A DNA stretch of 64,000 bases from Acidobacteria bacterium AB60 (GCA_008682415.1 VANK01000007.1:248001-312000); one strand, 5' to 3'; counted from the stretch's first letter, positions 9,016-17,713 are shown. A program made the numbers and translations. Notes: generated from the letters alone by a model not told the origin.

Positions 9016-9522
9016 ATGGAAAATCAAGACATTGAGGATCTGAAGCAGCTGGTTGAGTTTTTGAAGGAGCAGGAGGTCGCGGAGTTCGATCTCGACCGCG
9101 GCGATCTGAAGATCCGGCTGAAGTTCAGTCAGCCCGCGGCGCCGCCGCCCGCCATCACGCAGATTGTTCCGGCGGTTCCGGCCATGGCCGCTGGGCTTCC
9201 GCTGATGGCCCATGCCGCGCCCATGGCGCCCGCGCCCGCTCCCGCAGCGGCGGCTGCTCCGGCGGAAGACCCCGAAGCGAACCTGCATGTGATCAAGTCG
9301 CCCATCGTGGGCACGTTCTACGGGTCGCCCTCTCCCGGCGCCGGCGCGTTTGTCTCCCCCGGCGACCATGTCGAGAAGGGCCAGGTGGTGTGCATCGTAG
9401 AAGCCATGAAGCTGATGAACGAGATTGAGTCGGACGCGGCGGGCGAGATTGTCAAGGTCCTGGTGACGAACGGACAGCCGATCGAGTTTGGACAGCCGCT
9501 GTTCTCAGTAAGAACAGCGTAA
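9016..9522 (+). CDS. accB: Biotin carboxyl carrier protein of acetyl-CoA carboxylase
   Basis: AccB carries the biotin that shuttles CO2 between biotin carboxylase and carboxyltransferase in the first committed step of fatty acid synthesis. The 168-residue protein has an N-terminal helix, an Ala/Pro-rich linker at about residues 40-85, and the biotinyl domain at 90-168. The modified lysine is Lys132 in VEAMKLMNEI. The start at 9016 follows AAAGGAACG. accC follows on the same strand after a 197-base gap that contains a large inverted repeat. Confidence 0.97.
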   Translation: MENQDIEDLKQLVEFLKEQEVAEFDLDRGDLKIRLKFSQPAAPPPAITQIVPAVPAMAAGLPLMAHAAPMAPAPAPAAAAAPAEDPEANLHVIKSPIVGTFYGSPSPGAGAFVSPGDHVEKGQVVCIVEAMKLMNEIESDAAGEIVKVLVTNGQPIEFGQPLFSVRTA

Positions 9523-9525
9523 GAC

Positions 9526-9696
9526 AGCGGAGTTAGCGGTGCTGGCGTCGCTAGCGGAGTTAGCCCGACGCTGCAATGGAGGGTGCGAGAGGTTTTGAAA
9601 AGCCAGATGTTACCAAGAAGTCTCCAATGGCTCGCAGGATTCGCGAGCACCGCTGACTCCGCTAACGCCGCTATCGTCTCCGCTGACTCCGCTAGC
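9526..9696. repeat. Long imperfect inverted repeat between accB and accC
   Basis: The arm AGCGGAGTTAGCGGTG (9526-9541) is matched by CACCGCTGACTCCGCT (9648-9663), and GCTAGCGGAGTTAGC (9550-9564) by GCTGACTCCGCTAGC (9682-9696); each pair differs from perfect complementarity at one position (a G-U in RNA). Further GCTAACGCC and GCTATCGTC units fill the right arm. The core unit GGAGTTAGC recurs on both arms, so the element looks built from a short repeated word, then inverted. It could fold into a long hairpin in the accBC transcript. Confidence 0.8.
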
Positions 9697-9719
9697 CCCG
9701 CTTCCCTTTAAGGACACAA

Positions 9720-11072
9720 ATGCTTCGTAAGGTACTGGTTGCCAATCGCGGCGAGATTGCGCTGCGGGTGATTAACGCATGCAAGGAGATGGGCGTTCGG
9801 ACCGTCGCTGTGTACAGCGAGGCGGATCGCAATTCGCTGCACGTACGTTTTGCCGATGAGGCCATCTGCATTGGGCCGCCGCGCCCCACCGACAGCTATC
9901 TCAACGTGCCCGCGGTGATCTCGGCGGCGGAGATTGCGGACGTGGATGGTATCCATCCCGGATATGGATTGCTGAGCGAGAACGCCAACTTCGCCGAGGT
10001 ATGCCGCGCGTCCAACGTGAAGTTCATCGGGCCTCCGCCCGAGGTGACGCGGCTCATGGGCGAGAAGGAGAAGGCGCGCCAGGCGATGAAGAAGGCCAAG
10101 GTGCCGATCCTGCCCGGGTCGGACGGCGTTCTGGCGAACGAGGAAGAGGCGCTGGAGTGGGCCAAGAAGGTTGGCTACCCCGTGATTCTGAAGGCCAAGG
10201 CAGGCGGCGGCGGGCGCGGTATGCGCATCGTGCGGTCTGCGGAGGAGCTGCCGAACCTCTATCATGCCGCTTCGACCGAGGCAGCCAACGCCTTCGGCAA
10301 CGGCGAGATGTACATGGAGAAGTTCATCGAGCGGCCGCGGCACATCGAATTCCAGGTGCTGGCCGATGAACATGGGAACGTGGCGACCCTGTTCGAGCGC
10401 GAGTGTTCGATCCAGCGGCGCCATCAGAAGCTGATTGAAGAGGCGCCCAGCCTCAAGGTCACGCCCAAGATGCGCGATGAGATTGACAAGACGCTGCGGC
10501 GCTGCCTGACGGAGATCGGCTACCAGAACGCCGGGACGGTCGAGTTCCTGATGGATGAGGACGGGCAGTTGTACTTCATCGAGATGAATACGCGCATCCA
10601 GGTGGAGCACCCGGTGACGGAGTTCATCACCGGCATCGACCTGGTGAAGGCGCAGCTGCTGATCGCCAGCGGCGAGAAGCTCAGCAACATTCTTCCCGCC
10701 AAGCTGGAGATGCGGGGCCATGCCATTGAGTGCCGCATCAACGCCGAAAATCCCGTGAAGTTTACTCCCAGCGCGGGGAAGATTACCGCCTTCAACGTGC
10801 CGGGCGGCAACGGCGTGCGCGTGGACACGGCGCAGTACGCGGAGGGAGTGGTGCCGCCGTACTACGACTCGCTGATTGCCAAGCTGATTGTGCACGGAGC
10901 CACGCGGGCCGAGGCGATTGCCAAGATGGAACGCGCGCTGAGTCAGTTTGTGGTGCAGGGTATTGAGACCTCGATCCCGCTGCACCAGGCGATCTTTGCC
11001 GATGAGCGGTTCCGCGCGGGGGACTTCGATACGAAGTTCATGGAGCGGTTTTTGGCGGAGCGGTCCTCCTAG
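9720..11072 (+). CDS. accC: Biotin carboxylase subunit of acetyl-CoA carboxylase
   Basis: AccC carboxylates the biotin on AccB using ATP and bicarbonate. The 450-residue length is standard. It begins [17 protein letters not shown], carries the ATP-grasp glycine loop [14 protein letters not shown], and has the catalytic region [14 protein letters not shown] with the conserved Arg and Glu residues. The start ATG follows TTTAAGGACACAA. It forms an operon with accB; the carboxyltransferase genes accA and accD are not in the window. Confidence 0.98.
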   Translation: MLRKVLVANRGEIALRVINACKEMGVRTVAVYSEADRNSLHVRFADEAICIGPPRPTDSYLNVPAVISAAEIADVDGIHPGYGLLSENANFAEVCRASNVKFIGPPPEVTRLMGEKEKARQAMKKAKVPILPGSDGVLANEEEALEWAKKVGYPVILKAKAGGGGRGMRIVRSAEELPNLYHAASTEAANAFGNGEMYMEKFIERPRHIEFQVLADEHGNVATLFERECSIQRRHQKLIEEAPSLKVTPKMRDEIDKTLRRCLTEIGYQNAGTVEFLMDEDGQLYFIEMNTRIQVEHPVTEFITGIDLVKAQLLIASGEKLSNILPAKLEMRGHAIECRINAENPVKFTPSAGKITAFNVPGGNGVRVDTAQYAEGVVPPYYDSLIAKLIVHGATRAEAIAKMERALSQFVVQGIETSIPLHQAIFADERFRAGDFDTKFMERFLAERSS

Positions 11073-11078
11073 CTGGTT

Positions 11079-11528
11079 TCAAGCCGGTCCAAGAATTTCG
11101 AGCTTCGGGAAGTAAGTTCGATAGCGCGCCACATCCCGGGTGAGCAGGGCCAATTTCCGGACCGCCGCATGAGCCCCGATGTAGAAATCGGGCATCGGTG
11201 TGCTGCGACTGCCGCCGCGCTTGCGATAGCTCAGGAAGCATTTGCCCGCTAGGAATCCGGCATCCCACGGTAGTGGCTCCCTCGCATAGGATGCCGGCGG
11301 CAAGGCCGCGTTGAGTGCCTCAATGCTGGAGAATCCGATCGAAACCTCAGCATAGATGATGGGATTGATGATGAGGGCGCTGCGGTTGGCGCACTCCGCG
11401 ATGGCGTTCGTTGACCAATCTCCCCACGAGGGATCGTTGGTTGCCACGTCGAGCAGGACGTTGCTGTCCACGAGCACGCCAGGGCAGTTGAGCAGCCGGT
11501 TCGTCAGATCGGGAAATACGGTTTTCAC
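11079..11528 (-). CDS. vapC: VapC-type PIN-domain toxin
   Basis: The 149-residue PIN domain would be an RNase, with the acidic metal-binding residues in VDSNVLLDV (first Asp), in the YAEVS segment (Glu), in MPDFYIGAHA (Asp) and in LLTRDVARY (final Asp). All four positions are present, so it looks active. It overlaps the 3' end of the antitoxin gene by 4 bases (translational coupling) and is tail-to-tail with accC, 6 bases away. The first 18 residues precede the PIN fold; a start further inside is possible but the overlap with vapB supports this one. Confidence 0.9.
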   Translation of the reverse strand: MKTVFPDLTNRLLNCPGVLVDSNVLLDVATNDPSWGDWSTNAIAECANRSALIINPIIYAEVSIGFSSIEALNAALPPASYAREPLPWDAGFLAGKCFLSYRKRGGSRSTPMPDFYIGAHAAVRKLALLTRDVARYRTYFPKLEILGPA

Positions 11529-11782
11529 TTCTTCCTTCGGCGTGAGCTGTTCTCGCCACGGGTGAGCGCCATGATCTGTTCGGTAGACATTCCGGCGTCT
11601 GCGGCTCCGCGGAGGGCCGTGAGAGCATGGCGCCCGCGAGCACTCGCTCCGGCGGTTTTCGCTCTGCGAATGCGCGCGTGATCGCCGGCCATTTCGAATT
11701 CAACCTCGGTGTGAGGCAGCAGGCCCAGTCGCGTCCGGATCTCCTGGGGAATGGTCACCTGGCCCTTGCTTGTGATCTGCAC
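11525..11782 (-). CDS. vapB: VapB-type antitoxin with AbrB/SpoVT domain
   Basis: The 85-residue protein opens with the AbrB fold, MQITSKGQVTIPQEIRTRLG (residues 1-20), which binds DNA, and ends in a basic tail that would overlap the VapC-binding region. It neutralises the neighbouring toxin and should repress its own operon. The GTG start at 11782 has AGAAGGAG about 7 bases upstream. A palindrome overlapping the likely -10 region is annotated separately. Confidence 0.9.
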   Translation of the reverse strand: MQITSKGQVTIPQEIRTRLGLLPHTEVEFEMAGDHARIRRAKTAGASARGRHALTALRGAADAGMSTEQIMALTRGENSSRRRKK

Positions 11783-11798
11783 GGTAAGACTCCTTCTG

Positions 11799-11813
11799 GT
11801 AAGAGTATTACCG
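11799..11813 (-). promoter_or_regulatory. Palindrome in vapBC promoter, candidate VapB operator
   Basis: GGTAA (11799-11803) and TTACC (11808-11812) form an inverted repeat about 17 bases upstream of the vapB start, and its - strand contains TAATAC, a possible -10 element, preceded by TTGTCA. A direct copy of GGTAAGA lies at 11783-11789, between the palindrome and the start codon. AbrB-type antitoxins usually autorepress from such sites, so this is a reasonable operator; the assignment is inference. Confidence 0.5.
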
Positions 11814-11914
11814 CTGCCAGGACGTTGACAATACTTCAGGTCCGACTGGCTGGTCGATCCCGTGCGGACGGCATGTAGAATCGCTAGGTTCCTTCATCAA
11901 GGGCTAACGCTTCC

Positions 11915-14302
11915 ATGCTTTTCGAAGTCCTATTTCCCGCAGCAAGGGTACTTACTGGTTCTGCTGTGCTGCTGGCCAGCGCAGCGTCTGTCGCCCAGAA
12001 CGTCGACTGGCCTGCGTACAACGGCGGGCGCGACGGCGATCACTACTCGAAGCTCACGCAGATCAATCGGGGTAACGTGGCGAAGCTCGCCGTCGCCTGG
12101 ACGTACGAGACCGGGGAGAAGGGCGGGATCCAGGCGAACCCGCTGGTGATGGGGGGAGTGCTCTACGCCTATACGCCTTCGCAGAAGGTGGTGGCGCTGG
12201 ATGCGGCGACCGGCCGGGTGAAGTGGACGTTCGACTCGGGGATTCCGGGCGCGCAGCAGCCGGCACGCGGCTTGAACTGGTGGACCGACGGCAAGGAGCG
12301 CCGGCTCTTCGCGGGGGTGATGAACTTCCTTTACTGCCTGGATCCGCAGACGGGCAAGCCCATCGAGTCGTTTGGCGAGAATGGCCGCGTGGACCTGCGC
12401 AAGGGGCTGCGCGAGCCGTACCAGGAGCAGTCGATCGCGCTGACCACGCCGGGTGTGGTGTACAAGGACATGATCATCGTGGGCGGGCGCAATCCGGAGA
12501 CGCACCCCGCGCCGCCCGGGGACATTCGCGCGTTCGACGTGCACAGCGGGCAGGTTCGGTGGGTGTTTCATACGATTCCGCGACCGGGAGAAGAAGGCTA
12601 CGAGACGTGGCCGGCCGACGCGTACAAGACTGCCGGGGCTGCGAACAACTGGGCGGGCATGGCGCTGGATGAGGCGCGGGGAGTCGTGTTTGTGCCGACC
12701 GGCTCGGCGGTGATGGACTTCTACGGGGGCGACCGGGTTGGGGACGATCTTTATGCCAACACGCTGTTGGCGCTCGATGCGAACACGGGCAAGCGGCTGT
12801 GGCACTTCCAGGGAGTGCATCACGATATCTGGGATCGCGACTTTCCGTCGCCGCCGGCGCTGTTCACCCTGGAGCGAGACGGCAAGACGATTGAGGCGCT
12901 GGCGCAGACCAGCAAGCAGGGATTCCTTTATCTCTTCGATCGCGTGACGGGCAAGCCGCTGTATCCGATTCCGGAGCGGCCTTATCCTGCGAGCACCGTG
13001 CCGGGGGAGGTGGCCGCGAAGACGCAGGCGCTGCCGGAGTACCCGGAGCCTTTCGCGCGCCAGCGCCTGACCGCCGACATGCTGACCACGCGCACGCCGG
13101 AGGCGCATGCGTGGGCGGTGAAGGAGTTTGCGAATATGCGCAGCGACGGGCAGTTTTTGCCCTTCGCGCTGGAGAAGCCGACGGTGGTGTTTCCGGGATT
13201 CGACGGGGGCGCGGAGTGGGGTGGTCCGGCCATCGATCCGGTGCACAAGGTGCTGTTTGTGAACGCGAACGAGATGGCGTGGCTGGGCGGGCTGACGCCG
13301 GTGGGGAAGGGAGGCAGTCCCGGAGAACAGGTGTATCGGCAGCAATGCGCGGTTTGTCATGGGCTGGACCGCAGCGGATCTCCGCCTTCGTTTCCGGCGC
13401 TTACGGACGCGAGCGCGCGGCTGGGGGATGCGAAGATTGCGCAGACGGTGCGGCAGGGCATCGGACGGATGCCTTCCTTTCCGAATCTGAACGATCAGCG
13501 GATGAGCGATCTGCTGGGGTTTTTGAGGACGCCGGCGAAGGCGGGGGCGGACAAGAAGGAGATGGCCTCGGACGCGCAGCAGCCCGCTCCTAAAGCGCAC
13601 GAGGAGGACACGGCGGGACGCACGGTCTACGCTCATCAGTGCGCCGTGTGCCACGGGGAGAATCGCGAAGGCATTCCTCCTTCGTTCCCGATGCTGATCG
13701 GGCTGGGCGCGCGGATGTCGGCGGAGCAAACCGCAGAGTTGGTGCACAAGGGGAAGGGCCGCATGCCGCCGCAGCCGGATCTGGTGGGCCCTGAACTCGA
13801 TGCATTGCTGCGCTATCTTGGCGTGGATGCGGCGGAGAACGCGAAGGAGGCCAAGGAGACGGCGGGGCCGCCCGATTACATCTTCACGGGGTACAAGAAG
13901 TTTCTGGATCCGGAGGGCTATCCGGCGTTTCAGCCGCCATGGGGGACGTTGAGCGCGATCGATCTGAAGACCGGGAAGTACCTGTGGAAGATCAACCTGG
14001 GGGAGTATCCGGAGCTGGTGGCGCAGGGCATGAAGAACACCGGGTCAGAGAATTATGGAGGGCCGGTGGTGACGGCGAGTGGGCTACTGTTCATTGGGGC
14101 GACGATGCATGACCGGAAGTTCCGCGCCTTCGATACCACGACGGGCAAGCTGCTGTGGGAGACGGTGCTGCCCTACGCCGGCGTGGCCACGCCGGCCACG
14201 TATATGGTGAACGGTAAGCAGTATGTGGTGATCGCCACGAGTGGTGCGCGGGACAGCAAGACGCCGCAGGGGGGCGCTTACGTGGCCTTCGCGCTACCCT
14301 GA
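11915..14302 (+). CDS. Secreted PQQ-dependent dehydrogenase with two c-type haem sites
   Basis: This 795-residue protein has a signal peptide (about residues 1-28, ending near SVAQN) and an eight-bladed quinoprotein propeller opening DWPAYNGGRDGDHYSKLTQI. Between the main propeller and its last blades lie two cytochrome c motifs: CAVCH at Cys478-Cys481-His482 and CAVCH at Cys576-Cys579-His580. The propeller then resumes near residue 650 with FTGYKKFLDPEGYPAFQPPW and WGTLSAIDL. It would oxidise a sugar or alcohol in the periplasm and pass electrons through the two haems. The domain order matches membrane-associated glucose/quinate-type PQQ enzymes without the N-terminal membrane helices. The haem pair inside the propeller chain is the notable feature. 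Confidence 0.88.
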   Translation: MLFEVLFPAARVLTGSAVLLASAASVAQNVDWPAYNGGRDGDHYSKLTQINRGNVAKLAVAWTYETGEKGGIQANPLVMGGVLYAYTPSQKVVALDAATGRVKWTFDSGIPGAQQPARGLNWWTDGKERRLFAGVMNFLYCLDPQTGKPIESFGENGRVDLRKGLREPYQEQSIALTTPGVVYKDMIIVGGRNPETHPAPPGDIRAFDVHSGQVRWVFHTIPRPGEEGYETWPADAYKTAGAANNWAGMALDEARGVVFVPTGSAVMDFYGGDRVGDDLYANTLLALDANTGKRLWHFQGVHHDIWDRDFPSPPALFTLERDGKTIEALAQTSKQGFLYLFDRVTGKPLYPIPERPYPASTVPGEVAAKTQALPEYPEPFARQRLTADMLTTRTPEAHAWAVKEFANMRSDGQFLPFALEKPTVVFPGFDGGAEWGGPAIDPVHKVLFVNANEMAWLGGLTPVGKGGSPGEQVYRQQCAVCHGLDRSGSPPSFPALTDASARLGDAKIAQTVRQGIGRMPSFPNLNDQRMSDLLGFLRTPAKAGADKKEMASDAQQPAPKAHEEDTAGRTVYAHQCAVCHGENREGIPPSFPMLIGLGARMSAEQTAELVHKGKGRMPPQPDLVGPELDALLRYLGVDAAENAKEAKETAGPPDYIFTGYKKFLDPEGYPAFQPPWGTLSAIDLKTGKYLWKINLGEYPELVAQGMKNTGSENYGGPVVTASGLLFIGATMHDRKFRAFDTTTGKLLWETVLPYAGVATPATYMVNGKQYVVIATSGARDSKTPQGGAYVAFALP

Positions 14303-14350
14303 GCGTGAGAGGGCGAAGGTGCGGCGCATCGGCGCAGCGGCCATAGAATA

Positions 14351-14372
14351 GAGGAGGATCTGAGACCTCCTC
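14351..14372 (+). promoter_or_regulatory. Shine-Dalgarno/anti-Shine-Dalgarno hairpin before xseB
   Basis: GAGGAGG (14351-14357) and CCTCCTC (14366-14372) are perfectly complementary and separated by 8 bases. The second arm touches the xseB ATG at 14373. The only good ribosome-binding site is the first arm, 15 bases from the ATG, so folding would hide it. This could limit translation of xseB or bring the site nearer the start. Confidence 0.55.
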
Positions 14373-14600
14373 ATGGCAACTTTCGAAGAATCGCTCAAGA
14401 AGCTCGAAACCATCGTTGATCAGCTGGAGAAGGGGGACCTTCCTCTGGAGGAGTCGCTCAAGCTCTTTGAAGAGGGCGTGGGCCTGTCCGCCATCTGCAA
14501 GCAAGAGCTGGACAGCGCGGAGGGCAAGGTGCAGATGCTCATCAAGCAGCGCGATGGCTCGTTCAAGACGGAGCCGTTTCCCGGCAAAGACTCGTTTTGA
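14373..14600 (+). CDS. xseB: Exodeoxyribonuclease VII small subunit
   Basis: XseB forms the stalk of exonuclease VII, which degrades single-stranded DNA, together with XseA. The 75-residue protein shows the family core FEESLKKLETIVDQLEKGDL and then PLEESLKLFEEGV, a helical coiled coil, at about residues 4-41. xseA is not in the window. The gene is followed tail-to-tail by a minus-strand gene. Confidence 0.95.
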   Translation: MATFEESLKKLETIVDQLEKGDLPLEESLKLFEEGVGLSAICKQELDSAEGKVQMLIKQRDGSFKTEPFPGKDSF

Positions 14601-14627
14601 GCGGAACGAGAGCTGCGACAGGCGTGT

Positions 14628-15170
14628 TCAGTCTTGTCGCACGGTGACACGGAATCCCAGCTGCTTCCAGAAGTCCTGCACGAGGGCTTTTGCTTCGGCT
14701 TGGGTGCGTTCGGTGGTGCGGAGTTCAATGGCGCTCCCGGAGCCGGCCTGGGGCAGGCGGGCGAAGTCGCGGGGGTCGAGGGCGATGGCCAGGACGCGGT
14801 CGGGCCGATAGGTGCAGGCCGCCAGGTCAGTGATGGAGAGCTGCGTGGTGGGGGTGGCCAGCACGGTGCGGGGAGGCGCCATGCGGTCGAGCAGCCAGAG
14901 GATCTCGAGCTTCGACTCGAGCTCGTCGGGGACGCAGTCGATGGCCAGGTCGGCGGGCCGCACGGCATCCTCGACTGTGGAGACAAACTCGACGCGAGCC
15001 GGGGAGCTGGCCAGGGTGGCTGGTCCGAGCTGCTGTCGGAGGTACTCCTCGGCGTGATGCAGGTTGGCCGGCATCACATCTTCGAGAAGCACGCGGAAGC
15101 CGGCGCGCGCGGCGGCGAGCGCCAGCCAGCGGCCCAGCGGGCCCGCCCCGATGATGGCAACGGTTGTCAA
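14628..15170 (-). CDS. 3-hydroxyacyl-CoA dehydrogenase NAD-binding-domain protein (short)
   Basis: The 180-residue protein is essentially only the Rossmann half of the 3-hydroxyacyl-CoA dehydrogenase family: the NAD motif VAIIGAGPLGRWLALAAARAG at the N-terminus and the segment ADLAIDCVPDELESKLEILW that follows in the family. The C-terminal helical domain that completes the active site in FadB/PaaH (about 100 residues) is missing, so it is probably not a full dehydrogenase. It lies just downstream of a 60-residue ORF on the same strand, probably in one operon. Confidence 0.75.
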   Translation of the reverse strand: MTTVAIIGAGPLGRWLALAAARAGFRVLLEDVMPANLHHAEEYLRQQLGPATLASSPARVEFVSTVEDAVRPADLAIDCVPDELESKLEILWLLDRMAPPRTVLATPTTQLSITDLAACTYRPDRVLAIALDPRDFARLPQAGSGSAIELRTTERTQAEAKALVQDFWKQLGFRVTVRQD

Positions 15171-15212
15171 AGGGAGATCGTGCTCGAACCAATCAGAACG
15201 CGCGGGTGAGGA

Positions 15213-15395
15213 CTACTCTGCCTCGAGCGCGCTGGCGATGTCTTCAACGCTTGGCTTGGAGGCGCGCAGGTGCTCGTGCACGCGGGCGCGTTCTTCTGCC
15301 GAGAGCGTGGGAATGAAGGCCAGCATGCGGCGCAGCGTGACCGAAACATCGTCAATGTAGTTCATCAAGCGAATAGCTTCACCAGATAGAGGCAT
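15213..15395 (-). CDS. Small hypothetical protein (60 aa)
   Basis: I do not recognise this protein. It is a soluble, helical, acidic polypeptide with the segment TLSAEERARVHEHLRASKPS in its middle and ending in SALEAE. A GAGGGAAC ribosome-binding site lies 5-6 bases before the ATG, and its stop is 42 bases before the dehydrogenase-like gene, so the two probably form an operon. Base composition matches the neighbours. Confidence 0.6.
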   Translation of the reverse strand: MPLSGEAIRLMNYIDDVSVTLRRMLAFIPTLSAEERARVHEHLRASKPSVEDIASALEAE

Positions 15396-15581
15396 CTCAG
15401 TTCCCTCGCAGAAAATGTCCAGGCCTCATTGTAGGGGCTGCCCCCGTTTCCGGGAAACCGGCGGGGGTTGAGCGACCGGGAAGGAGGCTGGCGGATGCCT
15501 CGAGACATGGCGTGATTCCGAGCACATCCCGTAGCAAGGGGAGGGCGTAGCATGGCTTTCCCAAACGAGGAGGGTTGTGTC

Positions 15582-15929
15582 ATGAGCGACTTCTGCGCGC
15601 ATTGCGGCGAGCGTCTCGCCGAACCCGCACTCTTCTGTTCCCGCTGCGGCGGGCGGGTCCTTCACCCGCAGGAGCACGCGCATCTCCCGGCAGAGAAGGT
15701 TGCGGTTGGGGGAGCGTTCAGCGGCCTCTATCTCGGATTGATTGCGCTGCCGCTTCTGCTGATCTTTGGAATCATGCTGTGCCTCACGGGCTGGGGGATC
15801 GTCTTCGGACTTCCGGTGATCGTGCTGGCAATTCTCGCGCCGCTTGCGGGCCCGCTCTTCGGACTGGGCGTCGCGAAGGAAGGGCAGGGTGAGGAACCCA
15901 CCGGGGAGGCGGCACCTCCGTTGCGGTAG
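15582..15929 (+). CDS. Zinc-ribbon membrane protein
   Basis: The 115-residue product starts with a zinc ribbon, CAHCGERLAEPALFCSRCGG (two CxxC pairs), within residues 4-24. It then has two hydrophobic segments at about residues 45-95, so the ribbon would face the cytoplasm. The ATG at 15582 was preferred over the one at 15552 because AGGAGGG lies 6 bases before it and the ribbon follows directly. Function unknown. Confidence 0.7.
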   Translation: MSDFCAHCGERLAEPALFCSRCGGRVLHPQEHAHLPAEKVAVGGAFSGLYLGLIALPLLLIFGIMLCLTGWGIVFGLPVIVLAILAPLAGPLFGLGVAKEGQGEEPTGEAAPPLR

Positions 15930-16074
15930 AGGCTATCCCCGTGGCGGGATGGCACTCACTGTGAAGTTGAGCCAGCGAAGAGCCGGCTCCATCATAACTT
16001 TTATCTATCGATGATCAAATAAGAATAAGTTTGCGTTATGCCGTTTCCGAGGTCAGACTGAGATCGAAGGGGGC

Positions 16075-16833
16075 ATGATGACGCAGACCTGGGACCCGCA
16101 ACTCTACGATCGTGAAGGATCCTTTGTTCACAAGCTGGCGGGCGGCGTGGTGGAGTGGCTGGATCCGCAGCGTGGCGAGCGCATACTCGATCTCGGCTGC
16201 GGCGATGGGCAGCTCACGGTGCGGCTGGCTGGAATGGGCGCGCTGGTGACCGGTGTGGATGCATCGGCCGACATGGTTGCCGCGGCGCGAGGGCGTGGGG
16301 TAGCGGCGGAGCATGCGCCTGCTGAGAATCTTCCCTTCGCGGCGGGTTCTTTCGATGCGGTGTTTTCGAATGCGGTGTTGCACTGGGTGCGCGGCCAGGA
16401 CCAGATGATGGCCGAGGTTCGCCGGGTGCTGCGGCCGGGCGGGCGATTTGTCGCGGAGATGGGCGGGCACACGAATGTGGCTGCGATTCACGTCGCACTG
16501 CGGGCCGTGCTGGGCCGTCATGGGTACGGTCATCTGGAAGAGAGCGTGAATTACTATCCCACCCCGACGGCCTACAGGAAGCGCCTGGAAGAAAGCGGTT
16601 TTTTGGTGGAGCGGATCGAGTTGATTCCGCGGCCGACGCCGCTGGGTACGGGAGGAATGGAGGGCTGGCTGTGGACATTCCGGCGCGGGGTGCTGGAGAG
16701 CGTTCCGGAGCCTATCCGTGCTCTGGTGGTCGCGGAGATCTGCGACCTGCTTGCCACCGCTCTTCGCGACGAGCAGGGCAACTGGACGGCCGATTATGTG
16801 CGGCTACGCTTCCTTGCGCGGGTCAGCGCGTGA
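16075..16833 (+). CDS. SAM-dependent methyltransferase, class I
   Basis: The 252-residue protein has motif I ILDLGCGDGQLTVRL at about residue 41 and the acidic loop VTGVDASADM. Motif II is SFDAVFSNAVLHWV near 90, followed by VLRPGGRFVAEMGG. The pattern SNAVLHWV is typical of trans-aconitate 2-methyltransferase (Tam) and related enzymes, but the substrate is not certain. It overlaps the end of the TSUP gene on the other strand by 11 bases. Confidence 0.85.
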   Translation: MMTQTWDPQLYDREGSFVHKLAGGVVEWLDPQRGERILDLGCGDGQLTVRLAGMGALVTGVDASADMVAAARGRGVAAEHAPAENLPFAAGSFDAVFSNAVLHWVRGQDQMMAEVRRVLRPGGRFVAEMGGHTNVAAIHVALRAVLGRHGYGHLEESVNYYPTPTAYRKRLEESGFLVERIELIPRPTPLGTGGMEGWLWTFRRGVLESVPEPIRALVVAEICDLLATALRDEQGNWTADYVRLRFLARVSA

Positions 16834-17179
16834 ACAACATGCGGACGCCGATGACGACGAGCATGACGGCGAAGATACGGCGCAGCCACATCTCGGAGAG
16901 GTGCTGGGCTCCCACTGCTCCGAAGTAGCCGCCCACCACGAAGCCTGCGGCCAGCAAGAGGGCAATGCGCAAGTCGGCATTGCCATGACGGTAATACTCC
17001 AGAAAGGCGAAGATGCCCACGGGCGCGAGCAATGCTCCGAGCGAGGTGCCCTGGGCTTTGGCCTGGTTCATGTGGAAGATCCAGAGGAGCGCCGGAATGA
17101 ACAGCACGCCGCCGCCGATGCCCACGACTCCCGAGACTGCTCCCACCACCACGCCCACCAATAATGCAAGCCAGGTCAT
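16823..17179 (-). CDS. Half-size TSUP (TauE/SafE-like) membrane protein
   Basis: The 118-residue protein has about four membrane segments and the TSUP signature VVGAVSGVVGIGGGVLFIPALL at its N-terminus (key residues G-GxGGGxxxxP). Canonical TSUP permeases are about 250 residues with two copies of this unit, so this is a single repeat that would have to dimerise to make a transporter. Substrates of the family are small organic or sulfur anions. The ATG at 17179 has GGGAGAACG upstream; the longer frame to 17275 is not supported. Confidence 0.85.
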   Translation of the reverse strand: MTWLALLVGVVVGAVSGVVGIGGGVLFIPALLWIFHMNQAKAQGTSLGALLAPVGIFAFLEYYRHGNADLRIALLLAAGFVVGGYFGAVGAQHLSEMWLRRIFAVMLVVIGVRMLFTR

Positions 17180-17275
17180 CTCGTTCTCCCTCGCGTGTTT
17201 TTCCTGTGCTCCCATCAGCCTACACGACGGGAATCGAGCGTCAGAACGAGGCAAGTTTGTGGATGTTAGGCGCAA

Positions 17276-17713
17276 GATAAGTCGGTTTTCTGTAAGAAAT
17301 GCTGAGACTAACTTGCTTTCCTGTTCCGAGTTATGGCATAGTCGGAGGTGCGTAGGAGAAACGCCCGATGGAACGCATGACTCAAATTTCGATGCGTAAG
17401 CTGGGATGGCTCGATAAGGGCCACGTCCCCGGCTCCCGGGCGGATTTCCCCAATCACCAGTAGCCGACCTGGCAGCTTTCTCTTACGCTCATCGCACATT
17501 TTCAATTGACTCGGGGATTCGTCAAGATCCTCGACTTGACTCGTTTCGCTTCAACCGCCCGGGTGGTGGAGAAGACAGTTTCATCGTCCTGTCACGACAA
17601 CCGCTGTCTTCGTTGGTTCCCTCGGGTAACTGTATCGACTAACTCAGACGTATCCTAACTGCCCGTCGAAGTTATCTTCAGCGGAGGACAGGATAAGTGC
17701 GTTCAAAAAAGCG
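17276..17713. other. Intergenic region upstream of the Y-RNA array
   Basis: This 440-base stretch has no convincing gene. It probably holds the promoter for the Y-RNA/rsr locus, but I cannot point to one element with confidence: TATCCT (17651) and GATAAG (17692) are possible -10 sequences. I looked for a sigma-54 site, which drives the RNA-repair operon in Salmonella, and did not find a convincing one. Confidence 0.4.

Noticed and set aside
9708-10985. 425-residue ORF opposite accC
   Set aside because: Shadow frame of a clear accC; His/Arg-rich composition with no recognisable domain.
11930-13747. 605-residue ORF on the minus strand
   Set aside because: It is antisense to the quinoprotein gene, rich in Arg and Pro, and has no domain; a typical shadow in high-GC DNA.
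16823-17275. Longer TSUP protein
   Set aside because: The extra N-terminus is not hydrophobic or family-like; a good ribosome-binding site precedes 17179.
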